Of a DNA stretch of 40,048 nucleotides, positions 16,946 through 24,308 are shown one piece after another. The stretch is from assembly GCA_947258695.1 (NCBI GenBank), contig CAMYJG010000024.1:1-40048 (forward strand), written 5' to 3'. The notes below the pieces were generated by a model. The model had not been told where the DNA came from. It made no database searches and was given only the letters and a program-made list of their open reading frames with translations. Within the stretch, counting starts at the first letter, position 1; each line of letters opens with the position of its first letter. This stretch comes from an uncultured Ectothiorhodospiraceae bacterium (GTDB lineage: Bacteria; Pseudomonadota; Gammaproteobacteria; UBA6429; Thiohalophilaceae). The position numbers and the translations under genes are program-made.

Positions 16946-16963
16946 TTGATGTTTTTATGACAG
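16946..16963 (-). promoter_or_regulatory. Candidate PhoB binding site upstream of olsB
   Basis: On the minus strand the sequence reads CTGTCAT, AAAA, then ACATCAA. The first half matches the Pho-box half-site CTGTCAT exactly and the spacing is right, but the second half matches only 3 of 7. A possible -10 (TAATTA) lies downstream. Ornithine-lipid genes are phosphate-regulated in several bacteria, so the position is meaningful even though the match is weak. Confidence 0.35.
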
Positions 16964-17026
16964 CCAAAAAGTACTCATGTTTTTTTTCCGCTTAGCCGAT
17001 AACCAGTTACATATTACTAAAGCAGT

Positions 17027-17123
17027 ATGACAACAAAAAATAGAGGATAGCTGTCAGGATATCTCGCAACGTGTTGAAAGCTCAATTATTGCCTTTCAAT
17101 TCTATGACAAACTAAACCAGCGA
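17027..17123 (+). other. Probable 5' part of the downstream small gene, out of frame by one base
   Basis: An ATG at 17027 opens the reading M-T-T-K-N-R-G and hits TAG at 17048. If one A is removed from the six-A run at 17035-17040, the frame becomes M-T-T-K-I-E-D-S-C-Q-D-I-S-Q-R and joins, without a stop, the ORF that is otherwise assigned an ATG at 17124. The intervening codons read as a plausible amphipathic helix (QRVESSIIAFQFYDKLNQR). No alternative ATG, GTG or TTG exists in that frame between 17031 and 17124. Confidence 0.55.
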
Positions 17124-17351
17124 ATGACGCTGGTGGCTAAGACATTAAATTTTTTAACTCAAATTCTGGATGATCCTGACAAAACAAATGTTCAGGAAGA
17201 ATGGATAAAATTACAGAACATGATTCGTTCCAAGTACACGCTTGATGCAGACCAACAAATTTTTGAAGATGTATTAAATGGAATGCCTGTTGAAGAAGCA
17301 TTAAAAGCAGCGGCTGAAAAAACAACAGAAAATGAAATTGAGTTTTTTTAA
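17124..17351 (+). CDS. Small helical protein, possibly frameshifted at the 5' end
   Basis: As it stands, 75 residues from the ATG at 17124, with no obvious ribosome-binding site. The sequence is acidic and helical with the ending ENEIEFF. Coding character continues upstream: see the segment 17027-17123, where a one-base change would give a protein of about 107 residues beginning MTTKIEDSCQD. The pattern I-x-A-F-Q-F-Y-D-x-L-x-Q-R resembles the ALQFQD...Q helices of small chemotaxis- or stress-associated proteins, with an acidic hydrophobic tail, but I cannot name the family. It is convergent with the OmpR-type regulator, with 12 bases between the stops. Confidence 0.6.
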   Translation: MTLVAKTLNFLTQILDDPDKTNVQEEWIKLQNMIRSKYTLDADQQIFEDVLNGMPVEEALKAAAEKTTENEIEFF

Positions 17352-17363
17352 GCGTTGTTAATC

Positions 17364-18059
17364 TTATTCACCAGTGTGAACAAGGTGTTCGAGACGATAC
17401 CCCTGGTGATAAATCGAGCTTAAACGCCAGCCTTTTTCCGGAGCTATATCGAGTTTTTTACGAATACGACTCATATGAGTGTCCACCGTTCGGGTATTCA
17501 GCCCTAAATCGTATCCCCATACTGCAGATAAAATATGATCGCGTGAAAGTAGTCGGCCCACATTCTTAAATAGAAATTGCACCAGCTTAAATTCTTTTTC
17601 TGTCAGTTTAATTTGCTCACCTTCAACCAGGACTTCTCTTGAGGTGGAATCGATTCGATACGGTTTGAGCTCTATCACTTCGTCATCAACATGCGGATTC
17701 GCACGACGTGCAACGGCATTAACACGGGCAACCATTTCTTTGTGTCTTACAGGCTTGGTAATGTAATCGTCAGCACCAAGTGTCAAAATTTTAGCTATAT
17801 CATCCTCGGTTGCTTTTTGCGTAACAAAAATAACCGGAACATCGACGTCATCATTACTGTTAATCCAGTTAAGCGTTTGCTCACCATCAAACTCTGGCAT
17901 GATCCAATCTAGTAATACAATATCAAAATTTTTATTTCTGACAGCCTGAATAAAATCCTGACCACTGGAGTAATGAGTACAAGTATGGTTCTCTTCTTCC
18001 AACCATAGCATCATCAATGCAGCAATATCCGGATCGTCATCAACGATAGCGATATGCAT
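17364..18059 (-). CDS. OmpR/PhoB-family response regulator
   Basis: A 231-residue DNA-binding regulator. The receiver domain (about 1-118) has the acidic pocket DDD (7-9), phosphoacceptor Asp51 in LLDWIMPEFDG, a conserved Thr in FVTQ and Lys in ITKPV. A winged-helix output domain (about 128-225) has LTEKEFKLVQFLFKNVGRLLSRDHIL and the recognition region NTRTVDTHMSRIRKKL. No histidine kinase lies beside it, so it is an orphan within this window. The 14 residues before the C-terminus (GYRLEHLVHTGE) end normally. The target is unknown; the nearby 9-base inverted repeat upstream could be an autoregulatory site. Confidence 0.92.
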   Translation of the reverse strand: MHIAIVDDDPDIAALMMLWLEEENHTCTHYSSGQDFIQAVRNKNFDIVLLDWIMPEFDGEQTLNWINSNDDVDVPVIFVTQKATEDDIAKILTLGADDYITKPVRHKEMVARVNAVARRANPHVDDEVIELKPYRIDSTSREVLVEGEQIKLTEKEFKLVQFLFKNVGRLLSRDHILSAVWGYDLGLNTRTVDTHMSRIRKKLDIAPEKGWRLSSIYHQGYRLEHLVHTGE

Positions 18060-18149
18060 GTTATAATCTAATCCCTGTTATCAGCGAGCTAAAACAAACG
18101 CTCAAAGCCCTTAAAAAGATAATAGCAAATTTTTATATTTATTAAACTT

Positions 18150-18194
18150 AAGTGTATTCTTATCTCAAATTGTGGACTGTTTAGCAATACACTT
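18150..18194. promoter_or_regulatory. 9-base inverted repeat in the divergent intergenic region
   Basis: AAGTGTATT (18150-18158) and its exact complement AATACACTT (18186-18194) are separated by 27 bases. They lie in the 243-base gap between the OmpR-type regulator and the TatT gene. This may be a paired operator; no T-run follows, so it is unlikely to be a terminator. Little else is seen in this gap. Confidence 0.3.
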
Positions 18195-18302
18195 CAATAG
18201 ATTCTGCTTACTAATTCATATTTATGGAGTTTCTGGTATATTTTGCATTCAAGTTTCTTCCATTTTAACGACCTTTACTGATTAGCGGTAAAACTGAAAT
18301 AA

Positions 18303-19160
18303 ATGCATACTTTAAGTAAATTAATTGCTCCCATAATAATTGGACTCAGTCTAACTTCTTGTGCCTCGATTATTTCCTCTGCCACCAACAAAATGGCGAC
18401 TAATTTATCGACCGCCATTACCAATAATGATGACCTGGCAACAGTAAAAGCGGGGGCACCGGCATATTTACTAATGCTCGATAGCTTCATTGAGGGTGAC
18501 CCGGACGACAGTAAAATGCATATTGCCGCTTCAAAGCTCTACGGTGCTTATGCCGGCGTATTTGTAAAAGATGAGCCTCGAGCAAAACGTTTAACCCAGA
18601 AATCGCTCGATTTTGCACTGCATGCCAGCTGTCTGGAAATCTCGGAAAGCTGCGGCATAAGAAAGACGAAATTTTCTGAGTTTGCAAAAATCATTGAGCA
18701 ATTTGATAAAGAGCAAATTGATCTACTTTTTGCGCTTGGCTCGAGTTGGGCAGGCTGGATTCAAAACCGCAGTGGGGACTGGAACGCCGCGGCTGATCTC
18801 GCTCGCGTCACTAAAATCATGCAACACATCATCAAACTCGATGAAAACCATGAAGCTGGCCAGGCTCATCTCTATATGGGAGTGCTTAGCACACTCTTGC
18901 CACCTGCACTTGGTGGTAAACCCAAGGTTGGACAAAAACATTTCGAAAAAGCGATTCAGATTTCTGAAAACAAAAATCTTATTGCTAAAGTGCTCTACGC
19001 AGAAAAATATGCGCGACTTGTTTTTGATCAAGAATTGCATGATAAATTACTTAAGCAAGTTTTAGAGACTGAACCGCGTATTGATGGTTTCACGTTAACC
19101 AATATGCTCGCCCATGAACAAGCCAAAGAATTACTGGATAGTGGCAAAGATTATTTTTAA
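18303..19160 (+). CDS. tatT: TRAP transporter TatT-component lipoprotein
   Basis: Periplasmic lipoprotein of the TRAP-associated T-component family, all-helical TPR-like trimers known from Treponema pallidum TatT that work with the binding protein of unusual TRAP transporters. The 285-residue protein has a lipobox LTSC with Cys20. Helical repeats follow, and the family block LYMGVLSTLLPPALGGKPKVGQKHFEKAIQIS lies at about 198-230; the PPALGGKP motif is the strongest marker. It is followed after 100 bases by the P, Q and M subunits, which confirms the assignment. Its own start at 18303 lacks a strong ribosome-binding site. Confidence 0.9.
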   Translation: MHTLSKLIAPIIIGLSLTSCASIISSATNKMATNLSTAITNNDDLATVKAGAPAYLLMLDSFIEGDPDDSKMHIAASKLYGAYAGVFVKDEPRAKRLTQKSLDFALHASCLEISESCGIRKTKFSEFAKIIEQFDKEQIDLLFALGSSWAGWIQNRSGDWNAAADLARVTKIMQHIIKLDENHEAGQAHLYMGVLSTLLPPALGGKPKVGQKHFEKAIQISENKNLIAKVLYAEKYARLVFDQELHDKLLKQVLETEPRIDGFTLTNMLAHEQAKELLDSGKDYF

Positions 19161-19235
19161 CTCACCGACTTAAAACCAGCACTAAATACACATAAACTTA
19201 ATACTGAACATTACACATCTTGGTCTAGTCATTGC

Positions 19236-19241
19236 TATAAT
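19236..19241 (+). promoter_or_regulatory. -10 element upstream of the TRAP P-Q-M genes
   Basis: A perfect TATAAT lies 19 bases before the dctP start, with a GGAG ribosome-binding site at 19251-19254. A possible -35 TTACAC lies at 19211-19216 with a long 19-base spacer. This suggests that the P-Q-M genes can be transcribed apart from tatT. Confidence 0.45.
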
Positions 19242-19260
19242 GCAGTAACTGGAGAAATAT

Positions 19261-20265
19261 ATGAATCTAACTCGCATACGCTTCACCCTGGGCTTCGCTT
19301 TTTTAAGCCTGTTTATCTTTAGCAATTCAACTCAGGCCGCAACACTTAAAATTGCCACACTTTCACCCGATGGCACCAACTGGATGAAAAAAATGCGTGC
19401 CGCGGCAAAAGAAATTGCTCAAAAAACAGAGAACCGGGTAAAAATAAAATATTACCCTGGTGGTGTTATGGGTAATGAAAGTGCCATCTTGCGTAAGATG
19501 CGTATTAACCAGTTACAAGGTGCGGCAGTAACCGGCGGTGCTTTAACTAATTTTTATAAAGATGCCAATATTTACGGCATGCCTTTTTTGTTTAACTCAC
19601 AACAAGAAGTGATTCACGTACGTAAGTACATGGATGAACTTATTCTAAAAGGACTCGAAAAAAATGGGCTTATCTCTTTCGGCCTGGCTGAAGCAGGTTT
19701 TGCTTATATCTTCTCGAATTCCATTATTCGAAGTGTTTCTGATTTACACAAGTACAAAGTCTGGATCCCGGACACCCCGGCAGCTCGTGATGCCGTTAAA
19801 GCATTTGAAGTAAGCCCGACACCTTTACCACTCAGTGATGTTTTAGCTGGCCTACAAACAGGTTTAATAGACACCATAGCCTCACCACCGATCGCATCGA
19901 TAGCTTTACAATGGTATACCCAGGTTAAATATATTACCGAAATGCCGATCTTATATGGCTATGGCACCATGGTCGTTAGCAAACGTGCTATGAAAAAACT
20001 CAAAAAAGCCGACCGTAAAATTGTAACTGAAACCATGCGCAACGTGTTTTCGAAAATAAATAAACAAAACCAGAAAGACAATATCGAAGCCATGGCCGCG
20101 ATAAAAAACCAGGGCATACAGTTTATTAAACCCCGTGCTGAACAACTCGCTGAATGGAAAACGATTGCGGCTAAAGCAAATCAACGCCTGGTTAAAAATG
20201 GCTTCAATAGTCAGAAAATGTTTAAGCTAGTTAATAAACATATTGCAGACTTTAGAAAAAAATAA
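19261..20265 (+). CDS. dctP: TRAP transporter periplasmic solute-binding protein (TatP/DctP family)
   Basis: Extracytoplasmic binding protein of a TRAP transporter. The 334-residue protein has a signal peptide (cleavage after TQA, near residue 26) and starts mature sequence as ATLKIATLSPDGTNWMKKM. It contains the family blocks KIKYYPGGVMGNE, NIYGMPFLF, and SPTPLPLSDVLAGLQTGLIDTIASPP. In DctP/SiaP proteins the segment before the PTP block holds an Arg (I-R-V-P) that clamps the ligand carboxylate. Here it reads KVWIP with Trp168, so that Arg is absent, as expected for the TatT-linked class. The ligand is unknown and may be hydrophobic. Confidence 0.93.
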   Translation: MNLTRIRFTLGFAFLSLFIFSNSTQAATLKIATLSPDGTNWMKKMRAAAKEIAQKTENRVKIKYYPGGVMGNESAILRKMRINQLQGAAVTGGALTNFYKDANIYGMPFLFNSQQEVIHVRKYMDELILKGLEKNGLISFGLAEAGFAYIFSNSIIRSVSDLHKYKVWIPDTPAARDAVKAFEVSPTPLPLSDVLAGLQTGLIDTIASPPIASIALQWYTQVKYITEMPILYGYGTMVVSKRAMKKLKKADRKIVTETMRNVFSKINKQNQKDNIEAMAAIKNQGIQFIKPRAEQLAEWKTIAAKANQRLVKNGFNSQKMFKLVNKHIADFRKK

Positions 20266-20270
20266 ACATC

Positions 20271-20792
20271 GTGCATAAATTTTTACTTCGTATTTATAAT
20301 GCACTACTTGCAACAGAAACATTCCTGTTACTGTTTTTTTTAACAACGGCTATTCTTCTTGCTTGCTCACAAATACTATTACGTAACTTTTTTGATACCG
20401 GTATTTTCTGGGCAGACTCTGCATTACGCGTACTTGTATTATGGATAGGTATGATTGGAGCAATGTTTGCCAGTCGAAACAAAAAACATATTCGTATCGA
20501 CCTGTTATCACACTATTTACCAGCATTAATTCAAAATAATATTGATCGCATCACCGATTTTGTTACCGCCTTTGTTTGCGGACTTGTCGCTTATTACAGT
20601 ATCGAGTTTATTCAATACGAGTACCAGGATGGTCAGATTGCCTTTGCCAATGTTCCGGTCTGGTTGTGTCAAACAGTGATCCCGTTTGCTTTTTCTATTA
20701 TGGCGCTGAGGTATTTTATTTTCTCTATATTACCCAAGCATTTAGTCACTACCGATACTGATGAGGCCAGTCCTCCCAGTGAATTAGTATAA
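20271..20792 (+). CDS. dctQ: TRAP transporter small permease subunit (DctQ)
   Basis: Small membrane subunit of the TRAP transporter, 173 residues with four hydrophobic segments (about 12-34, 45-65, 88-108 and 130-150). It has the family features ALRVLVLWIGMIGAMFASRNKKHIRIDLL at about 44-73. It starts at GTG, five bases after the dctP stop, and is followed twelve bases later by dctM, so the three genes are one operon. Confidence 0.93.
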   Translation: MHKFLLRIYNALLATETFLLLFFLTTAILLACSQILLRNFFDTGIFWADSALRVLVLWIGMIGAMFASRNKKHIRIDLLSHYLPALIQNNIDRITDFVTAFVCGLVAYYSIEFIQYEYQDGQIAFANVPVWLCQTVIPFAFSIMALRYFIFSILPKHLVTTDTDEASPPSELV

Positions 20793-20804
20793 AAGTGAAT
20801 TAAT

Positions 20805-22088
20805 ATGAGTTTAGGATTACTCGTTTCAATCATATTATTACTTGCCTTGCTTGGCATGCCACTGTTTGCCGTGATTCTTTCACTGGCATTATCAGGTTTT
20901 TATTACGCGGATATCGATCTTTCCGTTATCGCAATTGAAATCTACCGCCTAACCAATACCCCGTTATTACTTGCTCTACCCTTGTTTACTCTTGCCGGCT
21001 ATTTACTAAGTAATAGTAATACCTCCCATCGTCTGGTTCGTTTAACCCGTGCCTTCCTCGGCTGGTTGCCCGGTGAACTGGTTATTGTCAGCCTGATAAC
21101 ATCGGCTTTATTCACGGCTTTTACCGGCGCAACGGGTATCACTATTGTGGCCCTGGGTGCCTTACTTTACCCGGCACTTAAACGCGCGCAATACACCAAC
21201 ACCTTTAGTTTAGGTTTAGTGACGACATCCGGCAGCATGGGTTTATTATTACCGCCTTCTCTGCCCTTAATTATTTATGCCGTGATTGTGCAACAAATGG
21301 ATTTGGAAACACCGGTAGTCATTAAAGAATTATTCGTTGCCGGTATTCTTCCCAGCCTGCTGATGATTTCATTCGTTATCGCCTGGAGTATGTGGGCAAA
21401 CCGAGGCATGGCCAATGATCATATTCCGTTTGATAAAAAAGAAGCTCTTGAAGCACTCAACGATGCTAAATGGGAAATTCCATTACCGTTTATTATCCTT
21501 GGTGGCATTTATGGTGGCATTTTTGCTATTTCAGAAGCAGCGGCAATTACCGTGTTATACATTTTGATCGTTGAAGTTTTTGTTTATAAAGAAATTAAAG
21601 TTAAAGAACTACCCGATATTACTAAAGAAGCCATGCTGGTGGTTGGTGGCATACTTTTAATTCTTGCTGTATCACTGGCATTAACTAATTATCTAATTGA
21701 CGTAGAAATTCCCACCCGATTATTTGACTGGGTTAAACAACATATTTCCAGTCCTATCACCTTCTTGTTGTTCTTAAACTTATTTTTACTGATCCTTGGT
21801 GCCATTCTTGATATCTTTTCTGCATTAGTCATTATGGTGCCATTAATCGTGCCGCTTGCTATAGGCTTTGGCATTGATCCTGTTCACTTAGGGATTATCT
21901 TTTTAGCCAATATGCAACTGGGTTACTTTACACCACCGGTAGGAATGAACCTGTTTATTGCCAGCTATCGCTTTAGACGTCCTATCACCGATATATACAA
22001 AGCAACTATCCCTTTCTTCTTGGTATTACTTATCGCGGTATTGATTATTACCTATTGGCCAACCCTGTCCCTTGCTCTTATTCGTTAA
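20805..22088 (+). CDS. dctM: TRAP transporter large permease subunit (DctM)
   Basis: Large permease that performs sodium-driven transport, 427 residues with about 12 hydrophobic segments. Family blocks include LALPLFTLAGYLLSNS, FTAFTGATGITIVALGALLYPAL, TTSGSMGLLLPPSLPLIIYAVI, and the C-terminal HLGIIFLANMQLGYFTPPVGMNLFIAS. Length and order are normal for DctM. It ends six bases before the next gene, a YchJ-like protein, which may share the transcript. Confidence 0.95.
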   Translation: MSLGLLVSIILLLALLGMPLFAVILSLALSGFYYADIDLSVIAIEIYRLTNTPLLLALPLFTLAGYLLSNSNTSHRLVRLTRAFLGWLPGELVIVSLITSALFTAFTGATGITIVALGALLYPALKRAQYTNTFSLGLVTTSGSMGLLLPPSLPLIIYAVIVQQMDLETPVVIKELFVAGILPSLLMISFVIAWSMWANRGMANDHIPFDKKEALEALNDAKWEIPLPFIILGGIYGGIFAISEAAAITVLYILIVEVFVYKEIKVKELPDITKEAMLVVGGILLILAVSLALTNYLIDVEIPTRLFDWVKQHISSPITFLLFLNLFLLILGAILDIFSALVIMVPLIVPLAIGFGIDPVHLGIIFLANMQLGYFTPPVGMNLFIASYRFRRPITDIYKATIPFFLVLLIAVLIITYWPTLSLALIR

Positions 22089-22094
22089 ACTTTT

Positions 22095-22565
22095 ATGCTA
22101 AGCGCACCTTCGACCTGCCCATGTTGTTCAGGAAAAGATTTCAATACATGCTGCGGAAAGTTTATTAACGGTAATACAATTGCAGAAACACCCGAACAAC
22201 TCATGCGCTCGCGTTATAGCGCCTATGCATTAAAAGATGAAAACTATTTACTGATTAGTTGGCATCCATCAACCCGGCCCGAGTCACTGGACTTAACTGA
22301 CGACACAACTCAATGGATGGGTTTAAAGATCATTTCAACCTCTGAAAGCGGTGTCCATTTTGTTGCTTACTTTACCCAGGACACACTGAATAAAGATAAA
22401 GTCTACGCATTAACCGAGCAAAGCAATTTTGCAAAAGAAGACAAATGGTACTATTTAGATGGCTTAGACGTTAATACCGTTCAACTTACAAAAAATATGC
22501 CTTGTCCTTGTCAGAGCGGAAAGAAATATAAGCGCTGTTGCGCCCTATTTATCGAGAAAGATTAA
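22095..22565 (+). CDS. YchJ-like SEC-C motif protein
   Basis: A 156-residue protein of the UPF0225/YchJ family with a SEC-C zinc-binding motif at each end: CPCCSGKDFNTCC (about 8-20) and CPCQSGKKYKRCC (about 138-150). The middle contains RSRYSAYAL, typical for the family. Function is unknown; zinc-dependent binding to protein or nucleic acid is assumed from the motif's occurrence in SecA. It is packed against dctM (6-base gap), probably by operon chance. Confidence 0.88.
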   Translation: MLSAPSTCPCCSGKDFNTCCGKFINGNTIAETPEQLMRSRYSAYALKDENYLLISWHPSTRPESLDLTDDTTQWMGLKIISTSESGVHFVAYFTQDTLNKDKVYALTEQSNFAKEDKWYYLDGLDVNTVQLTKNMPCPCQSGKKYKRCCALFIEKD

Positions 22566-22643
22566 TATACAGCACATTTTCCTTAAGAATATCAATTATT
22601 TGCCGATACTAACTACTATTGAATTCTAATAGGGCTAGTTTGA

Positions 22644-23555
22644 ATGCAAAGAAATGATAAATTTCTTAATTCGATTCTTAATTCCATCACTGATCATATT
22701 GTCGTCATTGATAAAAATGGCTATATCCAGTTTGTGAATGAAAGCTGGGCTGAATTTGGTGATAACAACGCCTGCCTGGTAAAAAACAATTGGGACGGTA
22801 TAAATTACTTAGAACAATGTGATAAGGCAGCAGCCAGTGGCGATAACTACGGCATAGTAGCCAGCATCGGCATAAGAAATGTAATTGCGCAAAAAGATCC
22901 TGTCTTTTATTTTGAATATCCATGTCATAGCCCGGCTGAAAAGCGCTGGTTTATGATGCGTGTCACCCCGTTTGAAGTTGATAATGAGCATTTCTTTGTT
23001 ATCTCTCACCAAAACATCACCGAAAGAAAATTAGCCGAAGAGAAAATTAAGCAATTAGCACAATTAGATGGCCTGACAAATATTGCAAACCGCAGAACAT
23101 TCGACAAATACCTTCTCGAAGAATGGAGACGATGCTGCCGATTGCATAAACCGATATCCCTTGCGCTAATTGATCTTGATTATTTTAAACTATTAAACGA
23201 TACCTATGGTCATCAAACTGGTGATGAATGCTTACGCAACATTGCCTTGCTATTAAAAGATTTCGCAAAAAGACCAAACGATATTTGTGCACGGTATGGT
23301 GGAGAAGAATTCGTCCTGGTGTGGGGTGACACCAATTCACAAGCCGCTAAAAGCCTTTCTGAAAGATTACTCCATGCTGTTTCTGAACTAAAAATACCCA
23401 ATGAAGAATCGCCTATCTCAAAATTTTTAACCATTAGCATTGGCTTAGCAACGCTAACGCCCGAAAAAAATAGTGAAGAAGGTGAACTCATTAGTTGTGC
23501 AGATAAACGACTATATAAAGCTAAAGATAAAGGAAGGAACAGGATAGAATTTTAA
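22644..23555 (+). CDS. PAS-domain diguanylate cyclase
   Basis: A 303-residue soluble cyclase with an N-terminal PAS domain (about 9-128, starting ILNSITDHIVVIDKNGYIQFVNESW) and a GGDEF domain (about 133-303). The active site reads GGEEF (219-223), with metal ligand Asp177 or Asp179 in LIDLDYFK. The inhibition site is intact as RPND (210-213). The PAS cofactor is not visible from sequence. It lies 80 bases upstream of a bacteriohemerythrin on the same strand, suggesting that O2, NO or redox state may influence cyclic di-GMP through this pair. Confidence 0.92.
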   Translation: MQRNDKFLNSILNSITDHIVVIDKNGYIQFVNESWAEFGDNNACLVKNNWDGINYLEQCDKAAASGDNYGIVASIGIRNVIAQKDPVFYFEYPCHSPAEKRWFMMRVTPFEVDNEHFFVISHQNITERKLAEEKIKQLAQLDGLTNIANRRTFDKYLLEEWRRCCRLHKPISLALIDLDYFKLLNDTYGHQTGDECLRNIALLLKDFAKRPNDICARYGGEEFVLVWGDTNSQAAKSLSERLLHAVSELKIPNEESPISKFLTISIGLATLTPEKNSEEGELISCADKRLYKAKDKGRNRIEF

Positions 23556-23560
23556 GTGAT

Positions 23561-23579
23561 TTAGATATCCATTATCTAA
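23561..23579. repeat. Short hairpin between cyclase and hemerythrin genes
   Basis: TTAGATA and TATCTAA form a perfect 7-base stem with a 5-base loop, starting six bases after the cyclase stop. No T-run follows, so it would be a weak terminator at best; it may stabilise or process the message between the two genes. Confidence 0.35.
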
Positions 23580-23635
23580 GTAATAAGGCTTGTTACTAAA
23601 CTTACTATCAACAAGTTAGGAGCATAATAAGATAA

Positions 23636-24037
23636 ATGTCAGTAATTGAATGGAAAAAGAAATACGAAATTGGTCATTCTCGGATTGATTTTGAACATCA
23701 AATATTCGTTGATCTTATTGCGAAAATTTATGATGCCGCTAAAGAAGGAAAAGATAAGGAATATCTACAAAGACTGCTATATGAGTTAAATAAATATGTT
23801 GAATTCCACTTTGTTAGTGAAGAAAATATTATGTATTCAATTAATTATCCTGAATATGAAACGCATAAACATCATCATGAAAAATTGTTAGAAATTTATA
23901 ATCAAAAATCAATGGAAATAGAATTGGGAGAACAAACCATCGATGATTTTCTAACATTTCTTTTAGATTGGTTTGTTAGCCATACTATAATTGAAGATAA
24001 AAAAATTGCTACTTATCTCAAAGGTAAAATAATCTAG
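23636..24037 (+). CDS. Bacteriohemerythrin
   Basis: Non-heme di-iron O2-binding protein of 133 residues. The ligand pattern is visible as His21 (DFEH), His58 and Glu62 (FHFVSEEN), His77 and His81 (HKHHH), and His116 and Asp121 (SHTIIEDKK), matching the H...HxxxE...HxxxH...HxxxxD signature. The N-terminus (IEWKKKYEIGHSRIDFEHQ) is standard. Proteins of this type carry or sense oxygen or nitric oxide. It has a ribosome-binding site (GGAG about ten bases upstream) and follows a cyclic-di-GMP cyclase. Confidence 0.95.
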   Translation: MSVIEWKKKYEIGHSRIDFEHQIFVDLIAKIYDAAKEGKDKEYLQRLLYELNKYVEFHFVSEENIMYSINYPEYETHKHHHEKLLEIYNQKSMEIELGEQTIDDFLTFLLDWFVSHTIIEDKKIATYLKGKII

Positions 24038-24091
24038 GAGCTAATAATAGCATTGTTAAAAGAAGCACTCGCTGCTCGCTGTTGACTGGTA

Positions 24092-24295
24092 TTAATAATG
24101 AGGTGGAGGCGGCTCTTTCTCATTAGACACATTTGACGCTTCAGCAACACTGGCAATGCGAATATTTAAAAGCCTGATTTCTTCACGCAGTTGATCAAGC
24201 TGATGTTGCTGATCGGTAATGACTTCGTTTAACTCGTTAATGGTTTGATCCTGAAAAGCGAGTTTACTTTCCAGTTCGATGATTTTATTTTCCAT
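24092..24295 (-). CDS. slyX: SlyX-like protein
   Basis: Small coiled-coil protein of 67 residues with the SlyX pattern: IIELESKLAFQDQTINELNEVITDQQHQLDQL followed by a proline-rich end (EPPPPHY). Function is unknown. It lies 13 bases after the DAHP synthase gene on the same strand and is probably its operon partner. It is convergent with the bacteriohemerythrin. Confidence 0.9.
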   Translation of the reverse strand: MENKIIELESKLAFQDQTINELNEVITDQQHQLDQLREEIRLLNIRIASVAEASNVSNEKEPPPPHY

Positions 24296-24308
24296 AATAG
24301 AAAAATTA

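Noticed and set aside
17027-17124. Programmed +1 frameshift site
   Set aside because: A run of A can slip, but no stimulatory structure or conserved shift signal is visible; mutation or read error is equally likely, so it is listed only as a possibility.
18060-18302. Small ORF at 18275-18490 on the minus strand
   Set aside because: It overlaps the TatT lipoprotein gene in antisense and has no support.
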